Source: Bacteroidales bacterium UBA4179 (lineage in GTDB: Bacteria; Bacteroidota; Bacteroidia; Bacteroidales; Dysgonomonadaceae). Taken from it: a stretch of DNA of 31,645 nucleotides. Of the stretch, positions 1 through 8,570 are shown in pieces (the first letter of the stretch is position 1; each line of letters starts with the position of its first letter). Both the position numbers and the translations under genes were made by a program. Location: the NCBI GenBank assembly GCA_002381125.1, contig DFUT01000022.1, positions 1 to 31,645 on the forward strand. The letters run 5' to 3'. Under the pieces are notes generated by a model. That model saw only the letters and a program-made list of their open reading frames with translations, was not told the origin of the DNA and searched no databases.

Positions 1-252
1 CAAGTGTCTTTTGCGGGCTTTTTACTGGTATACCTTCCTTCTTCCTTCGCTCTTCCTACGCTTCAAAGCAGGGATAACAATTCCGGATCCCTGGAGCCCG
101 GTGTAAAACAACCCTGCCTCTTTGCCGTATTTGAAGCGGGATACAGCGGTGCGGACAGAGCGAACTTCATGCGAGAATGACGCAAGCCTGATGCAAGCAT
201 GGAGCGAGGATGGTGCAGCCTTGGTACGGACTTGGTGCGGAGAAGGTGTGTC
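1..252. other. GC-rich edge segment with no recognisable gene
   Basis: This stretch is richer in G and C than the chromosome to its right. On the minus strand it is an open continuation of the IS30 fragment frame (stop near 22), but the translated sequence past about position 253 no longer resembles a transposase and I recognise no family in it. It is probably debris next to a decayed insertion sequence. No RNA gene, promoter or clear terminator was seen. Confidence 0.4.
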
Positions 253-456
253 TTGTCCTAAAATAAGTTTGGGAGACCAATCTTCCCGGATTAATCCCAA
301 CACTTTTTGCTTAATCCATTCCGGTGTTGCCCTGTTCCCCGGTAAGCGTTCTTTACGATCACCTGCCATTTCGTGGGCTAGACGCCGGGAATAACCGCCA
401 CGCTTGTTTTCGTTTCGTTCTAATTCTCTATACAAGGTCGAGATGTGAACTCCTAT
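253..456 (-). pseudogene. IS30-family transposase remnant (internal fragment)
   Basis: About 68 codons on the minus strand read as the first part of an IS30-type transposase. They contain the helix-turn-helix end (IGVHISTLYRELERN), the stretch GNRATPEWIKQKV, and a degraded form of the family's DWSPxQISG motif, here EDWSPKLILG. The roughly 40 residues normally found before this point and the whole DDE catalytic domain are missing. Codons upstream (457-621) and downstream (below 253) stay open but do not match the family. This is therefore a dead internal fragment, left just upstream of fkp. Family assignment is from motif memory; the fragment boundaries are approximate. Confidence 0.7.
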
Positions 457-626
457 CGGTAAAGCAAACATAAGTTGAACTACGGAAGATGATAAAATAT
501 TCATGGTACTCGAGCAAGCATTTATCGGATTACTGGAAATGGCGACGGAATTGTTCGTAAATTTCTGCATCTTTGCCCACTTCTCGTTGAATCCGTGAAT
601 GGTGAAATACTGAAACAACAACCGAA

Positions 627-3551
627 ATGATTTATCATCTCAACAAAACGATTACCTTTGATAAAAAAAGCGAGAACGTGAAAAAACTGATTTCATTACC
701 GCCCCATATGGTGGATTACCTGAGAAGAAAAAATGATCCCGCTTTTTCGGATTGTTTTTTTACTTCCGATCCGAGGGATAAAAAGCTGGGATCGGGAGGA
801 GGCACTGCCTGGTTGCTTAAAGAAAACAAAGAGTTTGAAGACGCCGGATCCGATGTTTTTGAATGGCTTTCCCGAGAAAAACGCATACTGATTCACGCAG
901 GAGGACAAAGCCGACGCTTGCCGGCTTATGCACCGACGGGAAAAGTGTTCATCCCGATTCCGGTTTTCCGTTGGGCAAGAGGGCAAAAAATCAATCAAAC
1001 GCTGTTGTCGTTGCAATTGCCCTTGTACGAAAAAATAATGGAAGATGTTCCGGATAACCTGCATACCCTCATTGCCAGCGGTGATGTATATGTCCATAAT
1101 ACCGGAAAAATTCCCAAGATTCCTCAAGCCGATATTGTTTGCTGCGGTATTTGGGTAGACGGAGAAACAGCCGGTCGGCATGGCGTTTTCTTTTTCGACC
1201 GAAAATCATCGTTCGCCCTCGACTTCATGCTGCAAAAGCCCGATGCCGAAACCTTGCAACAACTTTCGCAGACCCACTATTTTATGTTGGATATCGGTTT
1301 ATGGTTGTTGAGCGACAAAGCAGTAACCCTGTTGATGAAAAAATCGGGTTATGAAAAGGAAGGCGATGAGATTCATTTTTACGATCTGTATTCACAGTTT
1401 GGTCCGGCAATGGGCAATCATCCCCACATCGTCGACCCGGAGATTAATGCGTTGAAAGTGGCCATTTTGCCGCTACACGATGCCCAATTTTATCATTACG
1501 GCACAGCCAAAGAACTGATTTCTTCCACTTTATCCCTTCAAAATCAAACCCATAATCAGAAGTTTATTCTTCACAAAAAGATAAAACCGCATCCGGCAAT
1601 TTTTGTACAAAATAGCCGAATAGATTATCCCTTTACGGTTGAAAATTCCGATATATGGGTCGAAAACAGCTGCATCGGCAACCATTGGAAAATAAACAAA
1701 AAACATATCCTCACAGGCATTCCGCCCAACAATTGGCTGCTTGCCATCCCCGAAGGCATCTGCATCGATGCGGTACCTGTCGGCGACAACAAATACGTAA
1801 TCCGCCCTTATGGGTTTAAAGACAAATTCAGCGGCAGCATTCACGATTCCGAAACGCATTGGATGGGAAGACCGGCAAAAGAATGGTTCGTGAAAAAGGG
1901 AATACCCGCTTCGGACGATCTGTTGCATCGAACAGACGATATTCAGTTTGCCCGCCTTTTCCCCGTGTGCGCCGGTCAAGAAGAAATGATTTCGGTGCTG
2001 CAGTGGATGATAACCGAGAATGAAGATAGAGATGGGAACGAAGAAAAGGCAGGCAGAGAAATATGGCTGAAAAACAAGCGTTTATCTGCCGATGAAATTT
2101 CATCGCAAGCCGATATTCAAAAAATCATGGATTCACGCGAAAAATTATTGAACGAGAATCGCGTGGCGTTGTCAAGAAATTATACCAAAAGCGTCTTTTA
2201 TCAAACCGATCTCGAAGAACAAGCCCATGCTTTTGCGAAAAATCGCTTACCCCTGCCCCCTCCTCTTCCATCTGACAGTGACCTGCTGATGCAAATGCAT
2301 AACCGCATGTTCCGAAGTCGGGTGTTGGAGCTAGAAGGGTTTCCGTTTCAAGACGAACGCGAAAAAGCTTTCTCCTTGCTGCGTAAAGGATTTATCGAAA
2401 TATCCGATGCGCGTAAAATACATCCCAAACTCAATGTGCATCCGGATCAGATTGTTTGGGCAAGAAGTCCCGTCCGCATCGATCTTGCCGGAGGGTGGAC
2501 AGATACGCCTCCGTATTGCCTGATGGAAGGGGGCAATGTGGTGAATATTGCCGTCGAACTCAATGGACAACCTCCTATTCAGGTGTACGTCAAACCTTCC
2601 GAGGAACTCGCCATCACGCTGCGTTCCATTGACCTAGGGGCTACCGAAGTAGTTACCGATTATCCTTCATTGGAAGAGTTTCACACGGTGGGTTCTCCCT
2701 TTTCCATTCCAAAGGCGGCGCTTGCCCTATGTGGATTTTCTCCCCAATTTTCAGAAAAGGACTATCCTTCACTTCAAGATCAGCTACGACAGTTAGGTTG
2801 TGGCATTGAGCTGACATTGCTCTCTGCCATTCCGGCCGGTTCGGGACTGGGCACAAGCAGCATTCTGGCAGCAACCGTTTTGGGTGCATTGTCCGATTTT
2901 TTTGGTCTCCAATGGTCAAAAAACGACATAGGCAAACAAACGCTTTTGCTCGAACAGTTGCTTACCACAGGCGGCGGCTGGCAAGATCAGTACGGCGGTG
3001 TGTTGCATGGAGTAAAATTACTTCGTACGCACGAAGGATTCGATCAAGAGCCCGTTGCAAGTTGGCTCCCCGGTGATTTGTTTACATCGCCGCAATATCG
3101 CGATTGCCATTTACTTTACTATACGGGGATAACCCGTACGGCCAAACACATTCTGCAAGATATTGTTGCCGGCATGCTGCTCAACAAATCGGAAACGCTT
3201 GCCTTATTGGCCGACATGAAACTTCATGCATTGGATACCGCAGAGATCATTCAGCTTGGAAATTTCGATGATTTAGGTTGGTGCGTCGCAAAAACATGGG
3301 AGCAAAAGCAACGCCTCGATAAGGGTACAAATCCTCCCGCCATAGAAAAAATAATTGCGTTGGTAAAAGACTACACATTGGGATTTGAGCTTCCCGGAGC
3401 CGGTGGAGGCGGATACATTTACCTGATTGCCAAAGATGCCGAAGCAGCTGTCGACATAAAACGCATACTCCGTGAAAATCCGCCCAACAACAAGGCCCGA
3501 TTCGTAGAAATGAGTATTTCACATACGGGTATGCAAATTACCCGAAGTTAA
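627..3551 (+). CDS. fkp: Bifunctional L-fucokinase / L-fucose-1-phosphate guanylyltransferase (Fkp)
   Basis: Converts free L-fucose to fucose-1-phosphate with ATP and then to GDP-L-fucose with GTP, in the cytoplasm, supplying fucose for surface polysaccharides and glycoproteins in Bacteroidales. At 974 residues it has the size of known Fkp proteins (about 950). The N-terminal half is the guanylyltransferase: a glycine-rich KLGSGGGTAW near residues 55-64, then HAGGQSRRLP at 90-99 followed by GKVFIP. The C-terminal part is a GHMP kinase: RIDLAGGWTDTP from R617, the ATP loop PAGSGLGTSS at 736-745, and GAGGGG at 924-929. The ATG overlaps a TGA of a short upstream plus-strand frame as ATGA. A mutarotase follows 31 bases later, which suggests one transcript. 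No clean -7 promoter motif is seen upstream; the nearest recognisable gene debris is the IS30 fragment. Confidence 0.96.
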   Translation: MIYHLNKTITFDKKSENVKKLISLPPHMVDYLRRKNDPAFSDCFFTSDPRDKKLGSGGGTAWLLKENKEFEDAGSDVFEWLSREKRILIHAGGQSRRLPAYAPTGKVFIPIPVFRWARGQKINQTLLSLQLPLYEKIMEDVPDNLHTLIASGDVYVHNTGKIPKIPQADIVCCGIWVDGETAGRHGVFFFDRKSSFALDFMLQKPDAETLQQLSQTHYFMLDIGLWLLSDKAVTLLMKKSGYEKEGDEIHFYDLYSQFGPAMGNHPHIVDPEINALKVAILPLHDAQFYHYGTAKELISSTLSLQNQTHNQKFILHKKIKPHPAIFVQNSRIDYPFTVENSDIWVENSCIGNHWKINKKHILTGIPPNNWLLAIPEGICIDAVPVGDNKYVIRPYGFKDKFSGSIHDSETHWMGRPAKEWFVKKGIPASDDLLHRTDDIQFARLFPVCAGQEEMISVLQWMITENEDRDGNEEKAGREIWLKNKRLSADEISSQADIQKIMDSREKLLNENRVALSRNYTKSVFYQTDLEEQAHAFAKNRLPLPPPLPSDSDLLMQMHNRMFRSRVLELEGFPFQDEREKAFSLLRKGFIEISDARKIHPKLNVHPDQIVWARSPVRIDLAGGWTDTPPYCLMEGGNVVNIAVELNGQPPIQVYVKPSEELAITLRSIDLGATEVVTDYPSLEEFHTVGSPFSIPKAALALCGFSPQFSEKDYPSLQDQLRQLGCGIELTLLSAIPAGSGLGTSSILAATVLGALSDFFGLQWSKNDIGKQTLLLEQLLTTGGGWQDQYGGVLHGVKLLRTHEGFDQEPVASWLPGDLFTSPQYRDCHLLYYTGITRTAKHILQDIVAGMLLNKSETLALLADMKLHALDTAEIIQLGNFDDLGWCVAKTWEQKQRLDKGTNPPAIEKIIALVKDYTLGFELPGAGGGGYIYLIAKDAEAAVDIKRILRENPPNNKARFVEMSISHTGMQITRS

Positions 3552-3582
3552 AAAAATAATCTTAAAAAAGGTAATCTTAAAA

Positions 3583-3915
3583 ATGAAACGTTATTGCCAA
3601 ACATTATCGCTGAAAAACGATCCTCGACTTATTGAAGCTTATGTACGTGAGCACGCCCACGTGTGGCCGGAAGTGCAAGAAGGAATCAAGGAAGTGGGAA
3701 TAGTGGATATGCAGATATATATCCACGAGAATCGACTTTTTATGATTGTCGATACCGTAGACGATTTCGACTGGGAGCGTGATATGAACCGATTGGCAAC
3801 GCTACCGCGGCAAGCCGAATGGGAGGCCTACATGGATCGGTTTCAAAATGCAGGCGAAGGAAAGAAATCAAACGAAAAGTGGCAATTGATGACCCGCATC
3901 TTCAAATTGGAATAA
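3583..3915 (+). CDS. L-fucose/L-rhamnose mutarotase family protein
   Basis: A 110-residue protein of the RhaM/DUF718 mutarotase family, which interconverts the alpha and beta anomers of deoxysugars. Family-like features are the N-terminal Y-C-Q-T-L-S-L-K-N-D, the pattern YxxxHxxVWPEV (residues about 20-31), the central IYxxENRLFMIVDT and the late AEWExYM with a conserved W. The length is typical. Fkp needs a particular anomer of fucose, so a mutarotase directly behind fkp fits a fucose rather than a rhamnose role; this is inferred from context. It is probably co-transcribed with fkp. Its stop lies three bases from the stop of the convergent glycosyltransferase, leaving no room for a separate terminator. 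Confidence 0.88.
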   Translation: MKRYCQTLSLKNDPRLIEAYVREHAHVWPEVQEGIKEVGIVDMQIYIHENRLFMIVDTVDDFDWERDMNRLATLPRQAEWEAYMDRFQNAGEGKKSNEKWQLMTRIFKLE

Positions 3916-3918
3916 ACT

Positions 3919-4908
3919 TCAGTCGTAAAAATTTTTCTCAAAAGCGTTTGATGCCTCCTTTTTCAGAATGAAACGATTCCAAAAGGCCGACAAAAAGCCG
4001 GTCCCATAACCAACGAGCTGAATCCACGAAGCGGCAATACTGTAAAGTCCTACTTTTACCGAACGGTTTTTGATGGTCGAATCAATAAAAATCAACAAAC
4101 AGTACGCAAGAGGAATAATCAGAAAAATGGGATAAAAAACGGAAAGTACCAACAACACAATCATTCCCACTACAAAAATCGAAGGCAACAGATGTACCGG
4201 TTTCAATGATTGAGGATGAAGCAGATATAGATTGATGCGGGCAATTCCCGAGTTGTATACCTGCTTGAAAAATTTTTTGAAATTCGTTCTACGTTTGTGA
4301 TACACATAAGCCTCAGGAATCAGGGTGGTAGTAAATCCGTTTTCAATCAAACGAAGGCTGAAGTCGATGTCTTCGCCAAAACGCATATCGCGAAAACCTC
4401 CAATAGCATCGAATGCACGTTTTGAAACTCCTAAATTAAAGCTGCGTGGATGAAATTTTTCCATCGATTTTTTACCTCCTCGGATGCCCCCGGTTGTGAA
4501 AAACGAGGTCATTGCGTAATTGATCGCTTTTTGTACTGTCGTAAAAGAAGGATGAGCCTTGTCGGGACCACCATACGCATCGTAATACTGCTTCGTGAGA
4601 AAATTGTTTACGATTTGAATGTATTTTTCGGGAACAATGCAGTCTGAATCGAAAAAAATCAAATACCCGTATCGTGCTCTTTGGGCACCCGCGTTTCGTG
4701 ATAAGCCCGGCCCCGAATTCGGCTTTTCAATGTATGTAATCGGCAAACGATCTTTGTATTTTTCCACTATCGTGTCGCTTTTTTGATCGGAACCATCTTC
4801 TACGACAATCACTTCAAATTGCCGATTTGTTTGTCGCGTAAGGCTATTCAACAACTCGTCCAATTCGGCCGGACGATTGAAAACGGGAATAATCACAGAA
4901 AATTGCAT
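3919..4908 (-). CDS. Membrane-associated family 2 glycosyltransferase
   Basis: An inverting GT-A glycosyltransferase that probably adds a sugar from a nucleotide donor to a cell-surface glycan or lipid carrier; donor and acceptor cannot be read from the sequence. It opens with FSVIIPVFNRP, then VIVVEDGSD, the metal-binding DxD as FFDSDC (D87, D89), and the acceptor-site FGED followed by SLRLIENG (E179, D180). Three hydrophobic segments near residues 239-310 anchor the C-terminus in the inner membrane. I chose the ATG at 4908 (329 residues). An in-frame TTG at 4936-4938 would add ten residues but lies inside the likely -7 promoter element. A link to fucose use is suggested only by the neighbouring fkp. 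Confidence 0.88.
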   Translation of the reverse strand: MQFSVIIPVFNRPAELDELLNSLTRQTNRQFEVIVVEDGSDQKSDTIVEKYKDRLPITYIEKPNSGPGLSRNAGAQRARYGYLIFFDSDCIVPEKYIQIVNNFLTKQYYDAYGGPDKAHPSFTTVQKAINYAMTSFFTTGGIRGGKKSMEKFHPRSFNLGVSKRAFDAIGGFRDMRFGEDIDFSLRLIENGFTTTLIPEAYVYHKRRTNFKKFFKQVYNSGIARINLYLLHPQSLKPVHLLPSIFVVGMIVLLVLSVFYPIFLIIPLAYCLLIFIDSTIKNRSVKVGLYSIAASWIQLVGYGTGFLSAFWNRFILKKEASNAFEKNFYD

Positions 4909-4935
4909 ATCATTATCGATCTTTTCAATTCGATG

Positions 4936-4943
4936 CAAAACTA
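4936..4943 (-). promoter_or_regulatory. Probable -7 promoter element for the glycosyltransferase
   Basis: On the minus strand this reads TAGTTTTG, matching the Bacteroidetes -7 consensus TAnnTTTG, and ends 27 bases before the chosen ATG. No clear -33 TTTG is seen at the usual distance. Confidence 0.45.
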
Positions 4944-4996
4944 ACGAAATAAATTTTATGTGCAGTAATGTTGTTATATTTTAAGCAATTAAACCT

Positions 4997-5037
4997 AAAA
5001 ATGAGTTTTACAAACAATTGGCGTAAATTCGCACTTG
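4997..5037. repeat. 41-base dispersed repeat, copy 1
   Basis: This 41-base stretch is repeated at 31605-31645 with 38 of 41 identical bases; the differences are at repeat positions 10, 24 and 26. It contains a TTTAC/GTAAA inverted pair around an 11-base centre. It lies in the divergent region between the glycosyltransferase and the DUF4369 lipoprotein gene, upstream of the latter's promoter. What it is remains unknown: a mobile-element end or a small dispersed repeat are both possible. Confidence 0.8.
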
Positions 5038-5076
5038 CCGGTTGACGCTACACCTGCTAAATAAATGTAAAAAATA

Positions 5077-5107
5077 TTTGAATATTTGAAAAATCGATTT
5101 ATCTTTG
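5077..5107 (+). promoter_or_regulatory. Bacteroidetes-type promoter for the DUF4369 lipoprotein gene
   Basis: TTTG at 5077-5080, exactly 19 bases, then TATCTTTG at 5100-5107. This is a full -33/-7 match to the consensus TTTG-N19-TAnnTTTG and faces the gene starting at 5202. Confidence 0.7.
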
Positions 5108-5201
5108 TCCAACTAAATACACAAATAAAAAAAGATTTCCCAAAAAATAAGATAAGTAATTGATTCTTATCGATTTAAATACGTTTGTCAAGAGTAGGCA
5201 T

Positions 5202-6326
5202 ATGCACAGGTTTCGAATTATAATTCTCGTTTGTCTAATTATATCATCTTTCAACTCGTGCAAAGATGAAAATAACGTCACAATAAAAGGAGAACTTTCC
5301 AATCTCGATTCTCCCTATGTCGTGGTGACGCATTTTTCTACCGATATTTTGACCGTCGACACCTTAACGATCGGCAAGAAAGGACAATTCGGTTATCGGA
5401 CGTTTATAGATACGTTGACAACCTTTACGTTTTATTTCAACGATTATGCATCATCGGCTGTTGTTTTTGCCGACAAAGGCGAGAAGATAACGATTAAAGG
5501 CGACGCAACCTTGCCCGATCTCATTCAAGTAAACGGCAACGAAATCAACGACGATCTGACTCTTTTCAAGAAAGAAAACGAAGCTTTATTGAAGCAGCGA
5601 GCCGAATTGCTGAATAGCATGAAAATGGATCGATTGGAAAATACCAATCATGGGGTTCTGTCCGAAAATGAAAAAATCGTGCGTTTGAACTCGCTTAATC
5701 ATGAGCTTACTCAAAAGGCCGAAGACTTTATCAAAAAAAATCCGGCTAAAATTGCCAGTGTCATTCTTATCAACAACTTATTCAGAGATACGGAAAATCC
5801 AACGACGTTGGAACGTGTTTTGGGATACCTGGAAGGAGCAGCATTGGAATTTCCCCTGACCGAAGATTTGAAGACGCATTGCGATAAAATGAAATTATCG
5901 GCAGAAGGAGCTTACTTTCCTTATTTCCAATTGGTAGATATAAAAAACGACACCATTCGTTCTAGCGATTTTTCCGGGAAATACTTGGTTTTGTCTTTCC
6001 TTTCCGCTGTGGGTGTGGAGTCAAGAAATGAGGTCATTGCCCTAAAAAACGAATACGAAAAGCTCAATAAAGATTCCGTTCAGTTTATATCGATTTATAT
6101 CGATTTCGATAAATATCCCATTGCATCTACATCCATCTCCAACGATTCTATTCCTTGGATTACCGTGACAGAAAAGAAAAGCTGGGCGTCCAATATCGTA
6201 GAGACTTACAACATCCGCTATGTTCCTTACAACATTCTTATTACTCCTGATGGAAGGATTAAAAGAAGAAACATCCCTGCACAGGAAGTGCAACAAACAA
6301 TAGAAAGAACAACCAAGTGGAGTTGA
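5202..6326 (+). CDS. DUF4369/thioredoxin-like lipoprotein lacking the CxxC pair
   Basis: A 374-residue lipoprotein of the Bacteroidetes TlpA/ResA-like type. Residues 1-19 form a signal peptide ending in a lipobox (SFNSC, Cys20). The N-terminal part resembles DUF4369, a beta-rich domain with IKGELSNLDSPYV near the start. The middle is helical. Residues from about 238 resemble an AhpC/TSA thioredoxin fold: FQLVDIKNDTIRSSDFSGKYLVLSF, later FISIYID and an RYVPYNILITPDGRI ending. Where redox-active relatives carry WCxxC, this protein has S-A-V-G-V-E-S (about 268-274), so it should not catalyse disulfide exchange. The ATG at 5202 is preferred over an in-frame TTG at 5160, because it places the signal peptide at the N-terminus. 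yifB follows 25 bases later. Confidence 0.82.
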   Translation: MHRFRIIILVCLIISSFNSCKDENNVTIKGELSNLDSPYVVVTHFSTDILTVDTLTIGKKGQFGYRTFIDTLTTFTFYFNDYASSAVVFADKGEKITIKGDATLPDLIQVNGNEINDDLTLFKKENEALLKQRAELLNSMKMDRLENTNHGVLSENEKIVRLNSLNHELTQKAEDFIKKNPAKIASVILINNLFRDTENPTTLERVLGYLEGAALEFPLTEDLKTHCDKMKLSAEGAYFPYFQLVDIKNDTIRSSDFSGKYLVLSFLSAVGVESRNEVIALKNEYEKLNKDSVQFISIYIDFDKYPIASTSISNDSIPWITVTEKKSWASNIVETYNIRYVPYNILITPDGRIKRRNIPAQEVQQTIERTTKWS

Positions 6327-6351
6327 GTGAGAAATATAAAGAATCCGTTTC

Positions 6352-7890
6352 ATGTTAGTCAAAGTTTTTGGTGCAGCTGTCCAAGGTATTCACGCTACTC
6401 TTATTACCATTGAAGTAAATGTTGGCAGAGGCATTAGATTTATGCTGGTAGGACTCCCCGATGCTTCCGTGAAAGAGAGTCACGAACGCATTGTGTCGGC
6501 AATAGAGGTAAACGGTTATAAATTCCCGCGACAGCAGGTGGTTGTAAATATGTCGCCCGCAGATATCCGGAAAGAAGGTTCGGCTTATGATCTTCCCTTG
6601 GCTATTGGAGTGTTGGGAGCTTCGGGCGTCATTCAATCCGACAAATTCAACGATTACCTCATCATGGGCGAGCTATCGCTCGACGGTACCATCTTGCCGA
6701 TAAAAGGTGTTTTGCCCATCGCCGTCATGGCAAAGGAAAACGGATTTAAAGGATTTATCCTTCCCTCGGAAAATGCAATGGAAGCTGCCGTTGTGGGCGA
6801 TTTGGAAGTTTATGGTGTGAAAAATATACGCGAAGTTATCGAATTTTTTAACGACAAACGTAAACTTCAACGCACACAGGTGGATATTTATCGGGAATTC
6901 ATGGGCAATCAATCGGATTTTGAATTCGATTTTGCCGATGTGAAAGGGCAAGAGAATGTAAAACGCGCCTTAGAAGTGGCGGCAGCAGGTGGGCACAATA
7001 TTATTATGGTAGGCCCTCCCGGTTCCGGGAAATCGATGATGGCAAAGCGTCTACCTTCGATTCTTCCGCCTTTTTCCATACAAGAGGCGTTGGAGACGAC
7101 CAAAATTCACAGTGTGGCAGGCAAAATGGGAAGAGATGTTTCGCTCATGTCCTGTCGTCCATTTCGTTCGCCACATCATACGATTAGCGATGTGGCAATG
7201 GTGGGAGGAGGAACGTTTCCCCAACCCGGGGAAATCAGTCTGGCTCACAACGGGGTGCTGTTTCTCGACGAGCTGCCCGAATTTAACCGAAGTGTACTGG
7301 AAGTGTTGCGACAGCCTTTGGAAGACCGTATTATCACCATTTCAAGAGCAAAATTTTCAATTGAATATCCTGCCGGTTTTATGTTGGTAGCCGCAATGAA
7401 TCCTTGTCCGTGTGGATATTACAATCATCCCGACAAAGAATGTGTTTGTCCGCCGGGAGCGGTACAGAAATATTTGAATAAAATATCGGGACCATTGCTT
7501 GACCGCATCGATATTCAAATTGAAATCGTACCCGTACCTTTTGAAAAAATATCCGACAAAACACCTGCTGAACGAAGTTCCAAAATCAGAAAACGTGTGA
7601 TCGATGCACGCAAAATTCAAGAGGAAAGATTTAAAAATGCCGAAGATATTTATTCGAATGCACAAATGACTTCAAAACAACTGCATAAATTTGTATCGAT
7701 TGACGAAGCGGGACGTAAACTGCTGAAAACCGCAATGGAAAAACTGGGCTTGTCGGCTCGTGCATATGATCGCATTCTCAAAGTTTCGCGCACCATTGCC
7801 GATCTGGAACAAAGTGAGCATATCAATACATCCCATCTAGCCGAGGCCATTAGTTATCGCAATCTCGACAGGGAAATGTGGGTGCGATGA
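6352..7890 (+). CDS. yifB: YifB/ComM-family Mg-chelatase-like AAA+ ATPase
   Basis: A 512-residue AAA+ protein. Relatives of this family (ComM) are helicases promoting branch migration during DNA uptake and recombination; the function in Bacteroidetes is not settled, and the name Mg chelatase is historical. The N-terminal domain (about 20-140) resembles the Lon-type fold. The ATPase core has Walker A GPPGSGKS at 221-228 and Walker B VLFLDELPEF around D306-E307, with RSPHHTISDVA between them. A cysteine-rich insert NPCPCGYYNHPDKECVCPP follows, and then the C-terminal helical lid. Length and motif order are normal. It lies 25 bases behind the DUF4369 gene and may share its promoter. Its stop is eight bases from the convergent M15 peptidase gene. 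Confidence 0.95.
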   Translation: MLVKVFGAAVQGIHATLITIEVNVGRGIRFMLVGLPDASVKESHERIVSAIEVNGYKFPRQQVVVNMSPADIRKEGSAYDLPLAIGVLGASGVIQSDKFNDYLIMGELSLDGTILPIKGVLPIAVMAKENGFKGFILPSENAMEAAVVGDLEVYGVKNIREVIEFFNDKRKLQRTQVDIYREFMGNQSDFEFDFADVKGQENVKRALEVAAAGGHNIIMVGPPGSGKSMMAKRLPSILPPFSIQEALETTKIHSVAGKMGRDVSLMSCRPFRSPHHTISDVAMVGGGTFPQPGEISLAHNGVLFLDELPEFNRSVLEVLRQPLEDRIITISRAKFSIEYPAGFMLVAAMNPCPCGYYNHPDKECVCPPGAVQKYLNKISGPLLDRIDIQIEIVPVPFEKISDKTPAERSSKIRKRVIDARKIQEERFKNAEDIYSNAQMTSKQLHKFVSIDEAGRKLLKTAMEKLGLSARAYDRILKVSRTIADLEQSEHINTSHLAEAISYRNLDREMWVR

Positions 7891-7898
7891 AGAGGTTG

Positions 7899-8570
7899 TC
7901 ATTTATTTTTCTCGAAATGATGGTCGTCGTAATATTTACTGAAAGTATGTCCCCAACGAAATCCCCGGTTTGCAAATTCATCAACTACCGGGTGTCCCGG
8001 ATAAAACGTTCCATTTAGTGTCGTATCCCGAATTCCGTTTTGCGGTTCATTGGGAAGGTTCCCGCTTTTCCATCGCAGTGGATTGAAACGCGGATTGATA
8101 TCTATTGCCATGCCGATAGCGTGTTTCGAATATGTGGGATTGCGATAGCAAAAACTATACGTATTGTTGTCGGCCATCGATAAGCTGTCGTTCCAATTGT
8201 ATTTCACTATGGGGATGACTTTTTCTACCACAAATTGTCGAGCAAGCATAAAATCGAATAAATAGACGAGATCCTCGGCAATTTCCCGATTGGCAAGAAC
8301 CTGTCCTTTATGAATTTTCCCGTCCACTGAAAGATAAGTTACATCAATGAGTTCAAGCCGATCGATAATATGTTGTGGCGCCCGGCTACCTGCAACAGCT
8401 TCTTCAAAGGTATAACGACTATCGATAAGGGTATCTTCGATGGAATGTTTTTTTAAAACAAGGGGTTCCTGACTCACTTTTACACTCTTTTGTTTTTTGG
8501 AATCGGAACAAGAAACCGGTATGCACAACACAATGACGATCAGATATAGATTATACACATATTTTCTCAT
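7899..8570 (-). CDS. M15-family D-Ala-D-Ala carboxypeptidase-like lipoprotein
   Basis: A predicted zinc peptidase acting on peptidoglycan stem peptides or cross-links at the cell envelope. Residues 1-20 are a lipoprotein signal with lipobox IPVSC (Cys21). The catalytic region shows SLSMADNNTYSF, then SKHAIGMAIDINP giving zinc ligands H150 and D157, and a C-terminal DDHHFE supplying the last histidine (H217 or H218). This matches the M15_4 (VanY-like/endolysin-like) subgroup. The usual GGDW before the final motif is replaced by RWGHTF. At 223 residues it is of normal length. Its ATG overlaps the tcdA stop by four bases, so the pair is probably translationally coupled. Confidence 0.87.
   Translation of the reverse strand: MRKYVYNLYLIVIVLCIPVSCSDSKKQKSVKVSQEPLVLKKHSIEDTLIDSRYTFEEAVAGSRAPQHIIDRLELIDVTYLSVDGKIHKGQVLANREIAEDLVYLFDFMLARQFVVEKVIPIVKYNWNDSLSMADNNTYSFCYRNPTYSKHAIGMAIDINPRFNPLRWKSGNLPNEPQNGIRDTTLNGTFYPGHPVVDEFANRGFRWGHTFSKYYDDHHFEKNK

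Noticed and set aside
4909..4938. Ten-residue N-terminal extension of the glycosyltransferase from a TTG
   Set aside because: The TTG is part of the TAGTTTTG -7 element, and the ATG at 4908 starts exactly before the conserved FSVIIPVFNRP.
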